A DNA stretch of 64,000 nt, taken from the NCBI RefSeq assembly GCF_002995805.1, contig NZ_PVXL01000055.1, forward strand, positions 62,001-126,000. The letters are read 5' to 3'. The notes under the pieces are model-generated. The model had not been told where the DNA came from, ran no database searches, and saw nothing but the letters and a program-made list of their open reading frames with translations. Source of the stretch: Neomoorella stamsii. GTDB taxonomy: Bacteria; Bacillota; DSM-521; Neomoorellales; Neomoorellaceae. Below, piece by piece: positions 24,643 through 33,394 of the stretch; positions within the stretch are counted from its first letter, which is position 1; the number at the start of each line of letters is the position of its first letter. Made by a program: the position numbers and the translations under genes.

Positions 24643-27375
24643 ATGAGCATCCTGAACCGCATCCGGATAATCCTGTTAATCATCATCTTTGCCGGCCTGG
24701 GTATTGCCTTCCTGGGTTCCCATTTCCTGGCTGACTGGTACTGGTTTGGCGAAGTCGGCTACCGCCAGGTCCTCATTACCAGGCTTTTATCCGACTGGGG
24801 CCTGCGGCTGGGAGTTATATCCTTTTTCTTCCTTTTCTTTTACCTCAACCTGCTTTTTACTTACCGGGGTCTAAATTTAACTCCTTCCCCCGCCCGGGAA
24901 AGCTGGACCTTAAAAGAGTACCTGGTTGACCGTTTCGTTACCCGACGGCGGTTAACCATCCTTTACCTCCTGGTGAGCCTTATTGGTGCCTTGCTCTTCA
25001 GTCCCCTGGCAGCCGGTAAATGGCTGGTTGTCCAGCAATACCTGCAGGCAACTAACTTCGGGGTTTCTGACCCTTTATTTACCAAAGATGTCGGCTTTTA
25101 CGTCTTCAAATTGCCTTTTTATCATTTTCTCTATGGCATGTTAGTTACGGCCCTGGTAGGGGCCGCCCTGGTTACCGGATTTTTCTACCTGCTTTTTAAT
25201 CCAGGGGAACTCCTGGGCTTAAGCAAGGGTCGCTTTGCACGTCCCCAGGTTCATTTTTCCACCCTGGTGGCCCTCTTCTTCCTGGTCCAGGCCTGGGGTT
25301 TCCGCCTGCAGGCCTTTGACCTGGTACGTTCGCCCCGGGGTGTAGCCTTTGGCGCCAGTTATACGGATATTCACGCCTTGCTACCGGGGTATAACATCCT
25401 GGCCGGCGTAGCCGTGGCCTGTGCCTTGATTATCTTCCTCAATGCCTTCCGCCGTAACCTCAAGCTGGTAGGCATAGGTGTCTTAACTTTCATTGCTGCT
25501 TATGCCTTGCTGGTGGTTATTCTACCCCTGGCAGTACAGAAATTCCAGGTAGAGCCCAATGAGTTTGCCCGGGAAGAGCCCTACCTGCGTTTTAATATTG
25601 ACTTTACCCGCCGCGCCTATGGTTTAGATAAAATAACCGTCCGGGAATTCCCGGCCCGTGATAATCTTACCCCGGCCGACCTGGAACAGGAGAAGATTAC
25701 CCTGGATAATATCCGCCTGTGGGATTACCGGCCCCTCCAGCAAACCTACAGCCAGCTCCAGGAAATCCGCTCCTATTATAGCTTTAAGGATATTGATGTC
25801 GACCGTTACACCATCGGGGACAGCCGGCGCCAGGTCATGCTTTCAGCCCGCGAACTGGACCAGGATAAGCTGCCTGACCGGGCCAGGACCTGGATTAATG
25901 AAAAAATGCGCTATACCCATGGCTACGGCCTGGCCATGAATCTGGCCAGCACCGTTACCCCCGGTGGCCAGCCCGAATTTATTGCCGGCGATTTGCCCTT
26001 CCGCAGTACTGCCGGTCTCCAGCTTAACGAACCCCGCATCTATTACGGTGAGTTAACCAGCGATTACGTTATTACCGGCGGCAAGGCGGCTGAATTCGAT
26101 TATCCCTCCAGCGGTGGCGATAACTTCGTGGAAACCAGGTATGAGGGCAGGGGAGGAGTAGCCCTCAATAACTACTGGCGGCGCCTCATCTTTGCCTTCC
26201 GCTTTAATGATTATCGGTTATTGATGAGCAAGGAACTGACTCCCCAGAGCAAAATCCTCTACTACCGCAACATTCAGGAACGGGTCCGCAAGATTATGAC
26301 TTACTTGCGTTATGACGCCGACCCCTACCTGGTGGTCGCCGGCGGGCGGCTGTACTGGTTACTTGACGCCTATACTTTAACCAGTATGTACCCCTATTCC
26401 GAACCGGTCAATGAGGGTTTTAATTACATCCGCAATGCCGTCAAGGTGGTAATTGATGCCTATAACGGTACGGTCGATTACTATATTGTGGATCCCGGCG
26501 ATCCCTTAAGCCAGACCCTGGGTAAGATTTTCCCTGGCCTGTTTAAACCCCTGGAGGCCATGCCGGCCGAACTGCGGCAGCACCTGCGTTATCCTGCGGA
26601 ACTGCTGACCATCCAGGCCAGGATGCTGGCCAGCTACCACATGGAAAACACCATGCTCTTCTATAATAAAGAAGACGCCTGGAATATTGCCGAGGAAATG
26701 GTAGGCGATCAGCGCCGGGCTATGGAGCCCTATTATACCTTGCTGCGCCTGCCCGGCGAACAGGAGGCGGAATATATATTGATGCTGCCCTTCACCCCAG
26801 CGCGCAAGGTTAATATGGTGGCCTGGCTGGCGGCCCGCAACGACGGCCCCCACTACGGCCAGCTCCTACTTTATACGTTCCCTAAAAATCGTTCCATTTA
26901 TGGCCCCATGCAAATTGAAGCCCGCATTGACCAGGAACCCACTATCTCCCAACAACTTACCCTCTGGGACCAGCACGGTTCCCGGGTTATACGCGGTAAT
27001 CTCCTGGTCCTACCCATTAAGGAAGCATTGCTCTATGTGGAACCAATTTTCCTCCAGGCCCAGGAGAGCAAGTTGCCGGAACTCCGCCAGGTGGTAGTAG
27101 CTTACGGGGAGAAAATAGTCATGGCCGATACCCTGGCCGGCGCCCTGAAGGCCATTTTCGGTGACCGGGCACCTGTTACCCCGCCACCGGCAACAACGGT
27201 ACCTCCTTCCGGCCCGCTTACAACTAGCAATTTAGCAACTTCCATCCAGGAAGCCAACCGCCTTTACAGTGAGGCCCAGGAAAAACTAAAACTGGGCGAC
27301 TGGGCCGGTTATGGCGAAAACATGAAGAAACTGGGCCAGCTTCTCCAGGAGATGCAACAAAATTATCGCCAGTAA
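24643..27375 (+). CDS. UPF0182 family membrane protein
   Basis: 910 aa. About seven membrane helices lie in the first 310 residues (IILLIIIFAGLGIAFLGS, LGVISFFFLFFYLNLLF and others), followed by a large extracytoplasmic domain. Family hallmarks include LADWYWFGEVGYRQV, KDVGFYVFKLPFY, DLVRSPRGVAFGASYTD and the tail with a Pro-rich linker and coiled coil (NRLYSEAQEKLKLGDW). UPF0182 proteins are widespread in Gram-positive bacteria and of unknown function. It appears monocistronic behind GGAGG. Confidence 0.88.
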   Translation: MSILNRIRIILLIIIFAGLGIAFLGSHFLADWYWFGEVGYRQVLITRLLSDWGLRLGVISFFFLFFYLNLLFTYRGLNLTPSPARESWTLKEYLVDRFVTRRRLTILYLLVSLIGALLFSPLAAGKWLVVQQYLQATNFGVSDPLFTKDVGFYVFKLPFYHFLYGMLVTALVGAALVTGFFYLLFNPGELLGLSKGRFARPQVHFSTLVALFFLVQAWGFRLQAFDLVRSPRGVAFGASYTDIHALLPGYNILAGVAVACALIIFLNAFRRNLKLVGIGVLTFIAAYALLVVILPLAVQKFQVEPNEFAREEPYLRFNIDFTRRAYGLDKITVREFPARDNLTPADLEQEKITLDNIRLWDYRPLQQTYSQLQEIRSYYSFKDIDVDRYTIGDSRRQVMLSARELDQDKLPDRARTWINEKMRYTHGYGLAMNLASTVTPGGQPEFIAGDLPFRSTAGLQLNEPRIYYGELTSDYVITGGKAAEFDYPSSGGDNFVETRYEGRGGVALNNYWRRLIFAFRFNDYRLLMSKELTPQSKILYYRNIQERVRKIMTYLRYDADPYLVVAGGRLYWLLDAYTLTSMYPYSEPVNEGFNYIRNAVKVVIDAYNGTVDYYIVDPGDPLSQTLGKIFPGLFKPLEAMPAELRQHLRYPAELLTIQARMLASYHMENTMLFYNKEDAWNIAEEMVGDQRRAMEPYYTLLRLPGEQEAEYILMLPFTPARKVNMVAWLAARNDGPHYGQLLLYTFPKNRSIYGPMQIEARIDQEPTISQQLTLWDQHGSRVIRGNLLVLPIKEALLYVEPIFLQAQESKLPELRQVVVAYGEKIVMADTLAGALKAIFGDRAPVTPPPATTVPPSGPLTTSNLATSIQEANRLYSEAQEKLKLGDWAGYGENMKKLGQLLQEMQQNYRQ

Positions 27376-27444
27376 TCTCCTGCCAGGAGGAAAAATGGCC
27401 ATCTTGTGGAAATGTATTAGTTATGGGCCGGAGGTGAGAGGGTA

Positions 27445-28149
27445 GTGGCTTATTCTTTTCCTGAAGAGGACCGGGAATATTTAACAGAAAAACTGGCCAT
27501 TGTCGGTGAACTGGCTGCCGGTATGGCCCACGAAATCCGCAATCCTCTAACTTCCATTCGCGGTTTTTTACAACTCTTACAAACTAAATTTGACCCCCAG
27601 GCCCTCGAGCAGGAATATTTCGCCATCATGTTTGACGAACTCGACCGCATCAATAATATTATCAAGGAGTTCCTGTCCCTTTCCAAGCCTTCCCAGCCCC
27701 AGCTGCAGATAACGCCTTTTGGCCAGCTGGTGGCCGAGGCCCTGCTCCTGGCCGAGCAGGAAGCTATAATGCATGAGGTAAAACTGGTCCAGCACCTGGC
27801 ACCAGATCTGCCCCTTTTATGCCTGGATCCCGGCCAGATTAAACAGGTTATTCTCAACTTGACTTCCAATGCCATCCAGGCGGCTGGTCCAGGAGGCAAG
27901 GTAATTGTGACTTCTTACCTGGATACGACTAACGGCCAGGTCGTCACCACCGTTGAAGATAATGGCCCGGGGATTCCCCCGGAACAGTTAAAATTAATCT
28001 TCGAGCCCTTTTATACCACCAAGGAAAACGGCACCGGCCTGGGCTTAACCTTGAGCAACCGTATCGTTGCCGGCCATGGTGGTAAAATAGAAGTTAAAAG
28101 CAAAGTAGGGGAGGGAAGTTGTTTCAGCATTTGCCTACCCATAACTTAA
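27445..28149 (+). CDS. Soluble sporulation-type histidine kinase
   Basis: A 234-aa kinase core without a membrane segment or a recognisable sensor domain. HisKA is MAHEIRNPLTSIRGFLQLL with phospho-His near residue 29; the ATPase has LNLTSNAIQAA (N box), VEDNGPGIPP (G1) and GTGLGLTLSNRIV (G2). The H-box resembles the Bacillus phosphorelay kinases KinA-E, suggesting it may feed Spo0F/Spo0A; this is inference. No response regulator is adjacent. GTG start behind GGAGGTGAGAGG. Confidence 0.85.
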   Translation: MAYSFPEEDREYLTEKLAIVGELAAGMAHEIRNPLTSIRGFLQLLQTKFDPQALEQEYFAIMFDELDRINNIIKEFLSLSKPSQPQLQITPFGQLVAEALLLAEQEAIMHEVKLVQHLAPDLPLLCLDPGQIKQVILNLTSNAIQAAGPGGKVIVTSYLDTTNGQVVTTVEDNGPGIPPEQLKLIFEPFYTTKENGTGLGLTLSNRIVAGHGGKIEVKSKVGEGSCFSICLPIT

Positions 28150-28158
28150 ACTGGAACC

Positions 28159-28188
28159 AGTGGATAAAGTGGATAACTATGTAGATAA
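28159..28188 (+). promoter_or_regulatory. Three tandem DnaA-box-like 9-mers before nrdJ
   Basis: AGTGGATAA (28159-28167) is immediately followed by AGTGGATAA (28168-28176), then TGTAGATAA (28180-28188). Each differs by one base from the DnaA box TGTGGATAA and all face the same way. They end 34 bases before the likely nrdJ start. Confidence 0.55.
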
Positions 28189-28222
28189 CTTTCTTTTATG
28201 TCAATTTATGGATGGTGACAGA

Positions 28223-30514
28223 ATGAAATTAACAGACAATGCCCGCTTAATACTCGAAAAACGTTACTTGAAGAAAGAAAATGGTGTCCCGGTGGAAACA
28301 CCGGAGGAGATGTTCCGCCGCGTGGCCGGGGCGGTAGCCGGGGCGGAAAAAATTTTCAACCCCGCCTTGACAGAAGAGCAGCTAGAAGACATAAGCCTGC
28401 GCTTTTACCAGCTCATGACCAGCTGGGACTTTTTACCCAACAGCCCCACCCTGATGAACGCCGGCCGGGAGCTGGGCCAGCTGTCGGCCTGCTTTGTCCT
28501 GCCGGTGGAAGACAGTATGGAGGCCATCTTTACCGCGGTTAAGGATGCGGCCCTGATTCATAAAAGCGGCGGGGGAACAGGCTTTTCCTTTTCCCGCCTG
28601 CGGCCGAAAAACAGCCCCGTACGCTCTACCGGCGGGGTAGCCTCCGGCCCCGTATCCTTTATGAAGGTTTTCAATGCCGCCACCGAGGCCATCAAGCAGG
28701 GAGGGACCAGGCGGGGGGCCAATATGGGGATCTTACGGGTGGATCACCCCGATATCCTGGAATTTATCAGCTGCAAGGAAAATAACAATGAACTAACTAA
28801 CTTCAACATCTCCGTGGGCCTGACAAAGGAATTCATGGAAGCCCTGGCCCGGGACGATTACTATGAGCTAAAATTTGGCGGCAAAGTATACCAGAAGCTG
28901 AAAGCGCAGCAGGTATTCGAGGAAATCGTAAACCATGCCTGGGCCAACGGCGAGCCGGGCATCATCTTCCTGGACCGTTTAAATGAAGATAATCCCACCC
29001 CTGAACTGGGAGAGATAGAAGCCACCAACCCTTGCGGCGAACAGCCACTGCTGCCCTATGAAGCCTGTAACCTTGGCTCCCTGAACCTGGCCAATATGGT
29101 CCGGGAGGGCGGCGTAGACTGGGAGAGGCTTGCGGAAACAGTTTACTGGTCGGTACGCTTCCTGGATAACGTTATTGAGATCAACGAATTCCCCCTGGAA
29201 AAGATAAAGACCATGGTCATGGGTAACCGGAAAATCGGCCTGGGAGTCATGGGCTGGGCCGATATGCTTTTCTTGCTCCGGATTCCTTATGATACAGAAG
29301 AAGCAGTCGAGCTGGGCCGCCGGGTCATGGCCTTTATTCAAAAAGAAGCCCGCCAGGCTTCCCGGATGCTGGCGGAAGAGCGGGGCAGCTTTCCCAATAT
29401 CGACAGGAGCATTTACCGGGGGCAGAAGCTCCGCAATGCTACCTGCACCACCATTGCCCCTACCGGTACCATCAGCATGATTGCCGGTACCAGTTCAGGG
29501 ATAGAACCGGTTTTCGCCCTGGCCTATACTAAGAACGTCCTGGATGGCGAAAGCCTTATTGAGGTCAACCCCGTTTTCCAGGCCTACATAGAGGAAAATT
29601 TTGCGCCGGATGAGGCCAGGTTAATTTTCCAGCAAATTGCCGCCGGGACAAGTATCCATGATATTAAGCAGATCCCGCCGGATATGCGCCGGGTTTTTGT
29701 CACGGCCCTGGAAATCGCCCCGGAGTGGCACATCCGCATGCAGGCCGCCTTCCAGGCCAGTACCGATAATGCCGTGTCCAAAACGGTTAACTTCCCGCCC
29801 GGTGCCACCAGGGAAGATGTCCGCCGGGTCTATGAACTGGCCTACCAGCTGGGTTGTAAAGGGGTGACAGTCTACCGTTCCGGCAGCCGGGAACAGGAAG
29901 TGCTGGTCAGCGGCACCAAAAATACTACTGTCAAGACGCCCTCCGGCCAGAAAACCCATCCCCGGCCGCGGCCGAAACGTACCTGCGGCGTTACCGAGCA
30001 GGTTAAGACGGGTTGCGGTAAAATGTATATCACCGTCAATTATGACCAGGAGGGTTTAATCGAAACCTTTATCACCACCGGCTCTTCCGGTGGCTGCAGC
30101 GGATTTACCGAAGGTGTCAGCCGGCTGATTTCCCTGGCCCTGCGGGCCAATATCGCCCCGGAGGCCATTATTGACCAGCTCACCTCGGTAAGCTGCCCCA
30201 ATTTCTTACGGCGCCGGGCCACCGATAAAAGTATAGTCGGTAAATCCTGCCCGGACATCATCGGCCGCGTCCTGGCCCAGGAGCTGAAAAACTGGCACGA
30301 CCACGGTTCTTACCAGCTACCATCTGATTTCAGCGCCCGCGCCCTGGCCGAGATTAGCGCTACCATTGAAAACCAGCAGGCCAGTTTCCAGCCTTTAAGC
30401 CCGGCTGCAGAAGCCGAACTCATCCAGAAGGGTATCTGCCCGGAGTGCGGTTCTAACCTCCATTTCCAGGAAGGCTGCGTCACCTGCAGCTGTGGCTTCA
30501 GTAAATGCGGTTAA
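28223..30514 (+). CDS. nrdJ: Adenosylcobalamin-dependent ribonucleotide reductase (class II)
   Basis: 763 aa from ATG 28223, where the family's KLTDNARLILEKRYL begins; a GTG at 28160 in frame would add 21 residues encoded by the DnaA-like repeats. It reduces ribonucleotides using a B12-generated radical, without oxygen. Marks are PNSPTLMNAGRELGQLSACF (first active Cys), NPCGEQPLLPYEACNLGSLNL, APTGTISMIAGTSSGIEP and a C-terminal Cys tail with CPECGS and CSCGFSKCG. Its stop is 3 bases from the convergent CBS-ACT gene. Confidence 0.93.
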   Translation: MKLTDNARLILEKRYLKKENGVPVETPEEMFRRVAGAVAGAEKIFNPALTEEQLEDISLRFYQLMTSWDFLPNSPTLMNAGRELGQLSACFVLPVEDSMEAIFTAVKDAALIHKSGGGTGFSFSRLRPKNSPVRSTGGVASGPVSFMKVFNAATEAIKQGGTRRGANMGILRVDHPDILEFISCKENNNELTNFNISVGLTKEFMEALARDDYYELKFGGKVYQKLKAQQVFEEIVNHAWANGEPGIIFLDRLNEDNPTPELGEIEATNPCGEQPLLPYEACNLGSLNLANMVREGGVDWERLAETVYWSVRFLDNVIEINEFPLEKIKTMVMGNRKIGLGVMGWADMLFLLRIPYDTEEAVELGRRVMAFIQKEARQASRMLAEERGSFPNIDRSIYRGQKLRNATCTTIAPTGTISMIAGTSSGIEPVFALAYTKNVLDGESLIEVNPVFQAYIEENFAPDEARLIFQQIAAGTSIHDIKQIPPDMRRVFVTALEIAPEWHIRMQAAFQASTDNAVSKTVNFPPGATREDVRRVYELAYQLGCKGVTVYRSGSREQEVLVSGTKNTTVKTPSGQKTHPRPRPKRTCGVTEQVKTGCGKMYITVNYDQEGLIETFITTGSSGGCSGFTEGVSRLISLALRANIAPEAIIDQLTSVSCPNFLRRRATDKSIVGKSCPDIIGRVLAQELKNWHDHGSYQLPSDFSARALAEISATIENQQASFQPLSPAAEAELIQKGICPECGSNLHFQEGCVTCSCGFSKCG

Positions 30515-30517
30515 AAT

Positions 30518-31162
30518 TCAGCCGCTATAAGAACTCACATGGACTACCCGGTAGCCCCCGGCTTCCAGAGCGGGTAGGAGATTGCTGACATCATCTGTTG
30601 CCAGCCGCAGGACGACATAGGTATGGACATCGTCTTTATGGCGGTTGGCAACGTTAATAATATTAATGCCGGCGTCTGCTACCCGCCGGGCAATGTTAGC
30701 CAGGACACCAATGCGGTCTTCTACTTCCAGGGTAACCCTCACACCCGGGCGCCGCAGGCCAAAGAGTTTAATCAAAGCCTCAAAGAGGTCGGTCTGGGTA
30801 ATAATACCGACGAGCTTTTCCTTTTCCATGACCAGGAGGTTGTCAATTTTATGCTCCCGCATCAAAAGGGCCGCTTCTTCAATGGTCATATCTGGAGGAA
30901 CGGTAATGGGGCGTTTAATCATGGCATCTTTAACCGTCATCTTGGCTACCAGGTAATTGACTTCAAAGGCGCTGAGGGTTGAAGCCGGGGAAGGAGAAAC
31001 CCTTAAGATATCCCGTTCAGTAACCAACCCTACCAGCCGTCCATCCTGGACCACAGGTAAGCGCCGGATTTTATGCTTCTTCATTAGCTCGAGGGCATCC
31101 AGGACGGAAGTCTCCCTGGTAACTGTAATGGGATTGGGAGTCATATGGTCGCGTACAAACAT
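30518..31162 (-). CDS. CBS-pair plus ACT domain protein (AcuB-like)
   Basis: 214 aa. Two CBS domains (MTPNPITVTRETSVLDALELM and MIKRPITVPPDMTIEEAALLM; residues 1-135) precede an ACT domain (VTLEVEDRIGVLANIARRVADAGINI). AcuB-like proteins bind adenine nucleotides and are usually regulatory; the partner is unknown. The ATG at 31162 sits 9 bases from AGGAGG; a TTG at 31171 would abut the ribosome site and is less likely. Confidence 0.85.
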   Translation of the reverse strand: MFVRDHMTPNPITVTRETSVLDALELMKKHKIRRLPVVQDGRLVGLVTERDILRVSPSPASTLSAFEVNYLVAKMTVKDAMIKRPITVPPDMTIEEAALLMREHKIDNLLVMEKEKLVGIITQTDLFEALIKLFGLRRPGVRVTLEVEDRIGVLANIARRVADAGINIINVANRHKDDVHTYVVLRLATDDVSNLLPALEAGGYRVVHVSSYSG

Positions 31163-31274
31163 CCTGGCCAACCTCCTTTGTTAATGTCTAATTAATTTTA
31201 TTTCGTTTACCCTGATATAAATCCTGCCGGCAAGCAGGAAGAACATTATAAATATTTTTGGCAGGGAAAAGCAC

Positions 31275-31742
31275 ATGCTAATTTATGAAGTACCCGGGCG
31301 CAGGATAGAAATTCACCAGGTAGTCCTGGACTTTAACGGTACCATTGCCTGCGACGGCCAGCTCCTGCCGGGGGTGGCAGAGCGCCTGCAGGCCCTGGCG
31401 GAAAGGCTTAAGGTTTATATCCTGACGGCCGATACCTTCGGTACAGCTGCCGCTGCCTGCCGGCACTTGCCGGTGGTATTAACTAAAGTCGACAGCCAGG
31501 CCGGCGGGCCGGATAAGGAACGTATAATTACGGAATTAGGAGCAGAACATACAGCTGCCATTGGCAATGGCGTCAATGATGCTCAAATGCTCAGCCGGGC
31601 CGCCCTGGGTTTGCTGGTTTTAGGACCCGAAGGAGCCGCCTTCCAGGCCCTGCAACAGGCGGACGTGGTTTTTACCAGTATCCTGGCCGCCCTTGATTTC
31701 CTCTTAAAACCCCAGCGGGTAGTAGCTACCCTGCGACCGTAG
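31275..31742 (+). CDS. Soluble HAD-superfamily hydrolase
   Basis: 155 aa, shorter than typical HADs. Motif I is LDFNGTIACDG (nucleophile Asp, with Asn in place of the usual second Asp), motif II is ILTADT, and motif IV is GNGVNDAQML. This set matches soluble P-type-ATPase-like HAD proteins that lack a cap domain. The substrate is unknown. GGCAGGGAAAAGCAC precedes the ATG. A CBS-pair gene follows 32 bases on. Confidence 0.8.
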   Translation: MLIYEVPGRRIEIHQVVLDFNGTIACDGQLLPGVAERLQALAERLKVYILTADTFGTAAAACRHLPVVLTKVDSQAGGPDKERIITELGAEHTAAIGNGVNDAQMLSRAALGLLVLGPEGAAFQALQQADVVFTSILAALDFLLKPQRVVATLRP

Positions 31743-31774
31743 TGATATAATAAGTTTAATGGGGGGAATAAACC

Positions 31775-32230
31775 GTGATCCTGGCCAGGGATATTATGAC
31801 TACCGATATAGTTGTCGTCCACCCGGATGATATGGTTGGTGATGTAGTCCAGCTTTTTGTCCAGAAGGGCGTTACCAGCGCTGTTGTTATTGATAAGGAG
31901 GGTAAGATCAAGGGCATAATTACCGATGGTGATATCATGGCTGCCGTTCGCCAGCGGCGCCCGGTTTTTGTCGATCTTTTTAATTCGCTCTTTGTCCTGG
32001 AAGACAATAATGATTTAACCACTAAGGTCCAATTCCTCACCGCCAGACCTGTTAAAGAAATCATGACGCGCAGAGTTATTGCCGTCAGGGAAGACGCCAG
32101 TATCGCTGAAATCGCCGGTTTAATGACGGACCATAAAATCAAGCAGGTGCCAGTTGTCCGCGAAGGCCAGCTAATAGGGCTCGTACGGCGCCACGATATT
32201 GTCCAGGCTGTTGCCCGGAATGCCACCTAA
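31775..32230 (+). CDS. CBS-pair protein
   Basis: 151 aa consisting almost entirely of two CBS motifs (MTTDIVVVHPDDMVGDVVQLF and MTRRVIAVREDASIAEIAGLM), a fold that binds adenosyl ligands. No effector domain is attached. The GTG start follows GGGGGGAATAAACC. It precedes a glycosyltransferase and gltX, probably in the same transcript. Confidence 0.85.
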   Translation: MILARDIMTTDIVVVHPDDMVGDVVQLFVQKGVTSAVVIDKEGKIKGIITDGDIMAAVRQRRPVFVDLFNSLFVLEDNNDLTTKVQFLTARPVKEIMTRRVIAVREDASIAEIAGLMTDHKIKQVPVVREGQLIGLVRRHDIVQAVARNAT

Positions 32231-32248
32231 AGAAAGGCGGCTCCAAAA

Positions 32249-33382
32249 TTGCATATTGGCATTTTCACTGACAGCTATTTACCATATACCAGCGGGGTAG
32301 TAAGATCCATTGTCACCTTTACTAATGAACTGCGGAACCTGGGTCACCAGGTATCTATTTTTGCTCCCAGTTATGGTAAATGCCGGCCCGAAAAAGACAT
32401 CTACCGTTTCCGTTCGCTAAAGGCACCTACCTTTAAAGAATTTGCCCTGGCCATCCCGGTGGCGCCGGCTTTGCCCAGGGCCTTGCGGGAGTTAAGGATC
32501 GACCTTATCCATGTCCATTCACCTTTTTTAATGGGGCAGCTGGGGGCACGGATGGCCAGGCAGCTGGGGCTACCGCTGGTGGCCACTTATCACACCCTTT
32601 ATGAAGAATATGTGCACTATTTTCCCCTGGCACCCAGGCTGATGCGCAAAGCAGTCCGCCATTATACCGTATCTTTTTGTAACCGTTGCCAGCTGGTAAT
32701 TACACCGACAGAGGTCATTACCGCTTACTTACAGGAAAACGGCGTCAAGGTACCGGTGGTTAGTATCCCCACTGGTATTGAACTGGACCGCTTTCAAAAC
32801 CTAGATCCCACCTGGTTGCGCCGCTACCTGCAACTACCACCGGGGGAGGTCATGCTCCTCCATGTAGGACGCCTGGGTAAGGAAAAAAACATCACCTTTA
32901 TCCTGCAGGCCTTTGCTCTTGTACACCAGCAGGTACCGCATACCCGCCTGGTCCTGGTGGGTAGCGGCCCCTTAAAGGAAACCCTGCAAAGCCAGGCCCG
33001 TTCTTTAGGAATCAACCAGGCCGTTACCTTTGCCGGGTCTTTTCCCTTTGAACAAATGCCGGCCGTCTATGCGGGGGCCGACTTGTTTATTTTTGCTTCA
33101 GTCACCGAAACCCAGGGACTGGTAATCGCGGAAGCCAAGGCTGCCGGCCTGCCGGTAGTTGCCGTCAAGGCCTACGGTGTCGAGGAAATGGTTGTCAATG
33201 GAAAAGATGGTTTTTTAACCCCACTAGATATAAATGCCTTCAGCGCTTGTGTGTTGCAATTAGTTAAGGATTTAAGCCTCAGGCGGCGGATGGGTGAACA
33301 GGCCCGTCATAATGCTGCCGGCCTTGCGGCAGCGGCCATGGCCCGCCGCCTGGAAGCCCAGTATCAAGTGTTATTAAGATAG
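32249..33382 (+). CDS. Family 4 glycosyltransferase
   Basis: A 377-aa GT-B enzyme. The N-domain shows HIGIFTDSYLPYTSGVVRSI and HVHSPFLMGQLG; the C-domain shows LHVGRLGKEKN and ASVTETQGLVIAEAKAAGLPVVA with the E-x7-E donor motif. This resembles MgtA/PimB-type enzymes that add a hexose to diacylglycerol or a lipid carrier; the acceptor cannot be read from the sequence. The TTG start has a weak ribosome site. gltX follows by 12 bases. Confidence 0.85.
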   Translation: MHIGIFTDSYLPYTSGVVRSIVTFTNELRNLGHQVSIFAPSYGKCRPEKDIYRFRSLKAPTFKEFALAIPVAPALPRALRELRIDLIHVHSPFLMGQLGARMARQLGLPLVATYHTLYEEYVHYFPLAPRLMRKAVRHYTVSFCNRCQLVITPTEVITAYLQENGVKVPVVSIPTGIELDRFQNLDPTWLRRYLQLPPGEVMLLHVGRLGKEKNITFILQAFALVHQQVPHTRLVLVGSGPLKETLQSQARSLGINQAVTFAGSFPFEQMPAVYAGADLFIFASVTETQGLVIAEAKAAGLPVVAVKAYGVEEMVVNGKDGFLTPLDINAFSACVLQLVKDLSLRRRMGEQARHNAAGLAAAAMARRLEAQYQVLLR

Positions 33383-33394
33383 GAGTGTTGTCGT

